Assembly (NCBI GenBank): GCA_904830895.1
Contig: LR882958.1
Location: forward strand, 310,001-374,000
Source: Planktothrix rubescens CCAP 1459/22
GTDB lineage: Bacteria > Cyanobacteriota > Cyanobacteriia > Cyanobacteriales > Microcoleaceae
Length of the DNA stretch: 64,000 bases
Reading direction: 5' to 3'
Positions within the stretch are counted from its first letter, which is position 1; every line of letters starts with the position of its first letter. Position numbers and translations under genes: made by a program. The notes under the pieces are model-generated. The model was not told the DNA's origin. It did not search any database and saw nothing but the letters and a program-made list of their open reading frames with translations. Positions 61,374 through 64,000 of this stretch are shown here, one piece after another.

Positions 61374-62363
61374 TCAGGAACTCGCTTGAGTTTGAGTCTG
61401 GACAAAGGGACTGACAACTGGTTTTAGGGCAAAAAAATCTTCATAAATTCGCTCACCAACATGATTCATCCGATGTTGCAAATCATCTAAAAATTCATGA
61501 ATTCCTGTTTGCATAATTTCTTCAATCGTCAGATAATCGAGTTCAGAACGTAACCGTCCTAACTCCCGTTCGGCAGGATTTTGCCAGGTTCCGGGGCTAG
61601 TTCCAGTAATACATTGAAGCGATCGCTCCGCTTGTAACAAACAATATTGAATTGAACGGGGAAACTCCCGATCCAAGATTAAAAATTCTACCACCCTAGA
61701 GGGCGTAATTCGGTGTTGTTTGCGTTTCCGATACATTTCATAAGCACTCGCAGATTTTAACAATGCAATCCACTGAATTTCATCAATAGTTGTTCCCACA
61801 TCCTGTACCGAAGGTAACAAAATATAATACTTAACATCCAAAATTCGAGAGGTTTTATCCCCCCGTTCTAATAATCTCCCCATATTGCCAAAATGCCACC
61901 CTTCATTATGGGACATCGTAGCATCCATCACCCCAGCAAACAGGTGTCCGTGCATTTTCACTTGATAGAAGAAATCCGCGAGTTGATAGGAACTATCTCC
62001 TAAAGCCGCATCTCTAACCATCATATAAAATTCATTCACCTGTTCCCACATTTCCGAGGAAATAATTTCTCGAACTGAACGAGCATTTTCCCGGGCAGCC
62101 CGTAAACAAGATAAAATAGAACTGGGATAATTACTATCAAAGGTCAAAAATTGGATCACATTTTCTGCGGTAGCCTCTCCATAACGTTCTTTAAACAGTT
62201 CTAAATCTCCCGTTGTGACAATAATTGGTTTCCACTGTTGTTGAACACCGGAGGGAGAATCTAATAATAAATTTTGATTAACGTCAATAAAACGAGCAAT
62301 ATTTTCCGCCCGTTCTACATAACGATTTAACCAATAAATAGAATCTGCAACACGACTTAACAT
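61374..62363 (-). CDS. Alpha-E domain (DUF403) protein
   Basis: A 329-residue helical alpha-E protein: LSRVADSIYWLNRYVERAEN at the start, NEGWHFGNMGRLLERGDKTS in the middle and PRSIQYCLLQAERSL later. These proteins are encoded next to circularly permuted ATP-grasp proteins, as here, and are predicted to take part in peptide ligation or cyanophycin-like synthesis; the real product is unknown. ATG 62363 is chosen because the longer frame to 62435 adds repeat-derived residues. Divergence from the family is small. Confidence 0.92.
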   Translation of the reverse strand: MLSRVADSIYWLNRYVERAENIARFIDVNQNLLLDSPSGVQQQWKPIIVTTGDLELFKERYGEATAENVIQFLTFDSNYPSSILSCLRAARENARSVREIISSEMWEQVNEFYMMVRDAALGDSSYQLADFFYQVKMHGHLFAGVMDATMSHNEGWHFGNMGRLLERGDKTSRILDVKYYILLPSVQDVGTTIDEIQWIALLKSASAYEMYRKRKQHRITPSRVVEFLILDREFPRSIQYCLLQAERSLQCITGTSPGTWQNPAERELGRLRSELDYLTIEEIMQTGIHEFLDDLQHRMNHVGERIYEDFFALKPVVSPFVQTQTQASS

Positions 62364-62429
62364 ATTAAAAATTGTTAACGGTTTACTGTTGAATAAGATG
62401 AAGCCACCCCCAAAAAATCCATGAAATCC

Positions 62430-62616
62430 GATCACAGATTTAAGAGGGTTACGCAGATTGACACAGATTATAGCAGTCGCGCCTGGGGTGTTAGGACATA
62501 GACTGATGCTAAAACCGCGCGCCGTACACTCCTCTTTTTCTGCGGTGTTCCCTGTTCCCTGCTATAACACAGATTAAAATCCGTGAAATCCGTGAAATCC
62601 TCTTAAATCCGTGATC
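62430..62616. mobile_element. Inverted-repeat element (GATCAC-type ends) carrying a nested insertion
   Basis: Ends GATCACAGATTTAAGAGG (62430-62447) and CCTCTTAAATCCGTGATC (62599-62616), 18-bp inverted repeats with one mismatch. Compared with the 26645-26724 copy it is split by a ~96-bp insert flanked by direct repeats of ACACAGATTA. It lies between the alpha-E and ATP-grasp genes. Confidence 0.75.
62469..62566. mobile_element. Nested TATAGCA/TGCTATA element with target duplication
   Basis: Bounded by TATAGCA (62469-62475) and TGCTATA (62560-62566). The 10-bp direct repeat ACACAGATTA stands on both sides (62461-62470 and 62567-62576), overlapping the first two bases of the left end. No coding capacity. 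Shares GTTCCCTG-type right-end text with the 59 and 61 kb relatives. Confidence 0.7.
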
Positions 62617-62621
62617 CAGAT

Positions 62622-64000
62622 TTATTCACATAAAACCCAAGTATCCTTACTCCCTCCTCCTTGAGAAGAATTAACAACTAATGACCCTTTTTTCATCGCC
62701 ACCCGGGTTAATCCCCCTGGATGAACATAGATATCCTCACCATATAAAATATAGGGTCTTAAATCAACGTGACACCCTTCAAAAGTATCTCCTAATAAGG
62801 TTGGAACGCGAGATAGAGATAATGTTGGTTGTGCAATATAATTTCGGGGATTCGCCTTGATTTTTTGGGCAAATTCTTGACGTTCTGCTTCGGTAGATTG
62901 GGTTCCAATTAACATCCCATATCCTCCCGCTTCATTCGCCGCTTTAACGACTAATTTATCGAGATTATTTAGCACATATTTCAGTTGTTTGGGTTCCCAA
63001 CATAAATAGGTCGGAACATTGGATAAAATTTGTTCTTCTCCTAAATAATATTGAGTCATTTGGGGAACATAAGCATAAATCACTTTATCATCTGCAATTC
63101 CAGTTCCCAAAGCATTCGCCAGAGCAACCCGACCATTTCGATACACTTCCGTTAACCCGGGAACCCCTAACATTGATTCAGGATTAAAAACTAACGGATC
63201 AATGAAATTATCATCAATTCTGCGATAAATCACATCCACCCGTTGTAAACCCTTAGTGGTTCGCATCTGCACATAGCCATCACTGACCACTAAATCCCGT
63301 CCTTCGACTAATTCCACCCCCATTTGTTGGGCTAAAAATGAGTGTTCAAAGTAGGCGGAATTGTACATCCCCGGAGTTAAAACAACAACCGTCGGATTAG
63401 TAATATGATCCCCCACTAAATTTAGCAAGGTATCTAATAAATGACTGGGGTATTCATCAACGGGTTGAATCCCTAATTTAGCAAAAAGTTGGGGAAATGT
63501 GCTTTTCATTACCCGGCGATTTTCTAAAACATAGGAAACCCCCGATGGACAGCGCAAATTATCTTCCAGAACGTACCATTTTCCCTCTTGATCTCTAACT
63601 AAATCTGTACCTGTAATATGACACCAAATTCCTTTAGGGGGTTTTAACCCCATACAGGGTTTAAGAAATCCTTTAGAAGACAGGATTAATTCTTCGGGAA
63701 TAATTCCATCTTTAACAATTTTTTGTTCCCCATAAATATCATTAATAAATAGATTTAATACATGAATACGTTGCTTCAATCCGCTTTCTAAATGAGACCA
63801 TTCTGAAGCAGAAACAATTCTAGGAATTAAGTCAAAGGGTAATATTCTTTCTGTTCCTTCACTATCATTATAAACGTTAAAAGTTGCTCCTAATTTCATC
63901 ATTGCTGTTTTAGCCGCTTCCTGTCGAATTTCTAAATCCCCTGGGGATAAAGAATTAATTCGATCAATTAACTGGGCTGCATAGGAACGAGGTTGTCCTT
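62622..64000 (-). CDS. Circularly permuted ATP-grasp (DUF404/407) protein, 5' end outside window
   Basis: At least 459 residues of a circularly permuted ATP-grasp type 2 protein. Visible motifs: FNVYNDSEGTERILPFDLIP, then GLKPPKGIWCHITGTDLVRD, LVKAANEAGGYGMLIGTQ (nucleotide-binding) and YIAQPTLSLSRVP, and near the end HVDLRPYILYGEDIYVHPGG. The frame is open to the window end, continuing upstream as EIRQEAAKTAMMKLG, so the ATG at 63902 is internal. ATP-grasp plus alpha-E pairs are predicted to make a small peptide by ATP-dependent ligation. Confidence 0.93.
   Translation of the reverse strand, partial: GQPRSYAAQLIDRINSLSPGDLEIRQEAAKTAMMKLGATFNVYNDSEGTERILPFDLIPRIVSASEWSHLESGLKQRIHVLNLFINDIYGEQKIVKDGIIPEELILSSKGFLKPCMGLKPPKGIWCHITGTDLVRDQEGKWYVLEDNLRCPSGVSYVLENRRVMKSTFPQLFAKLGIQPVDEYPSHLLDTLLNLVGDHITNPTVVVLTPGMYNSAYFEHSFLAQQMGVELVEGRDLVVSDGYVQMRTTKGLQRVDVIYRRIDDNFIDPLVFNPESMLGVPGLTEVYRNGRVALANALGTGIADDKVIYAYVPQMTQYYLGEEQILSNVPTYLCWEPKQLKYVLNNLDKLVVKAANEAGGYGMLIGTQSTEAERQEFAQKIKANPRNYIAQPTLSLSRVPTLLGDTFEGCHVDLRPYILYGEDIYVHPGGLTRVAMKKGSLVVNSSQGGGSKDTWVLCE

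Noticed and set aside
61290-61376. Coding remnant LTATKLLWAIETEGLKVLG after MITE copy 2
   Set aside because: Looks protein-like but is only ~29 codons, has no start, and runs into the antisense of the alpha-E gene. Kept only as a remark.
1-64000. tRNA or rRNA genes
   Set aside because: I looked through the gene-free gaps and saw no cloverleaf with a GGTTCGA-type T loop or rRNA-like sequence. A tRNAscan run would be decisive.

Overview
The window is chromosomal DNA from a filamentous cyanobacterium, most like the Planktothrix/Oscillatoria group (inference from gene content and style). The evidence is photosystem II genes (psbD, psbK), the photosystem I assembly factor ycf3, an S-type phycobiliprotein lyase, very frequent HIP1 octamers (GCGATCGC), heptameric STRR repeats of the CCCATTA/CCCATAA type, and AT-rich coding sequence.

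Region by region. (1) 1-7.6 kb and 16-19.8 kb hold a surface-glycan or glycoprotein gene set: two GT2 glycosyltransferases, a TPR-sulfotransferase and three TPR-GT61 glycosyltransferases. One TPR-GT61 gene is broken by a 4-bp tandem duplication at 4724-4731. (2) 7.6-8.0 kb is a roughly 350-bp hairpin-rich element, probably a non-autonomous IS200/IS605-type relic, placed directly against tspO. (3) 8.5-14.2 kb (minus strand) is the translation/transcription operon rimP-nusA-ylxR-infB. (4) 20-24 kb carries an SDR gene behind a structured leader, then ycf3, gatC and a monocistronic psbD. (5) 24-31 kb is mostly housekeeping and conserved genes: a beta-CASP-type hydrolase, a phycobilin lyase, an RTX-repeat protein, a PuuE-like deacetylase, a Uma2 protein and a GNAT acetyltransferase. 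(6) 31.7-35.8 kb is a two-gene unit, an HTH/DUF4384-like protein and a TPR-CHAT protease, with a genomic repeat inserted in frame in the protease. (7) 36-42 kb holds miaA and a gyrB interrupted by two inteins with different homing endonucleases.

(8) 42.1-51.3 kb is an accessory defence/toxin-antitoxin island. It starts exactly at the 3' end of gyrB. A second gyrB 3' tail plus terminator lies 3.2 kb downstream and differs from the first only by synonymous changes. Small cassettes (a retropepsin-like pair present twice, HicAB, a degraded GNAT-type TA, VapBC and two orphans) are separated by six copies of one palindromic HIP1-bounded repeat. The island ends with a BcgI-like restriction-modification pair divergent from a STAND ATPase with an N-terminal HTH. 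(9) 51.5-64 kb returns to core genes: an ECF sigma/anti-sigma pair, a gamma-glutamylcyclotransferase-like protein, a VOC protein, a degenerate GGDEF protein, DUF2854, a saccharopine-dehydrogenase-like protein, a cNMP-binding/methylglyoxal-synthase-like fusion, CbiG-C, an Rpn-like nuclease, GST, psbK, and an alpha-E/circularly permuted ATP-grasp pair. It contains several small mobile repeats, one nested inside another with a visible target duplication.

Strongest leads: the gyrB locus (double intein plus duplicated tail as an island boundary), the repeat-punctuated TA cassette array, the HTH/DUF4384 plus TPR-CHAT pair, and the cNMP/MGS-like fusion whose MGS catalytic residues appear to be lost. 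All family calls are by eye from motifs. No database search was run.
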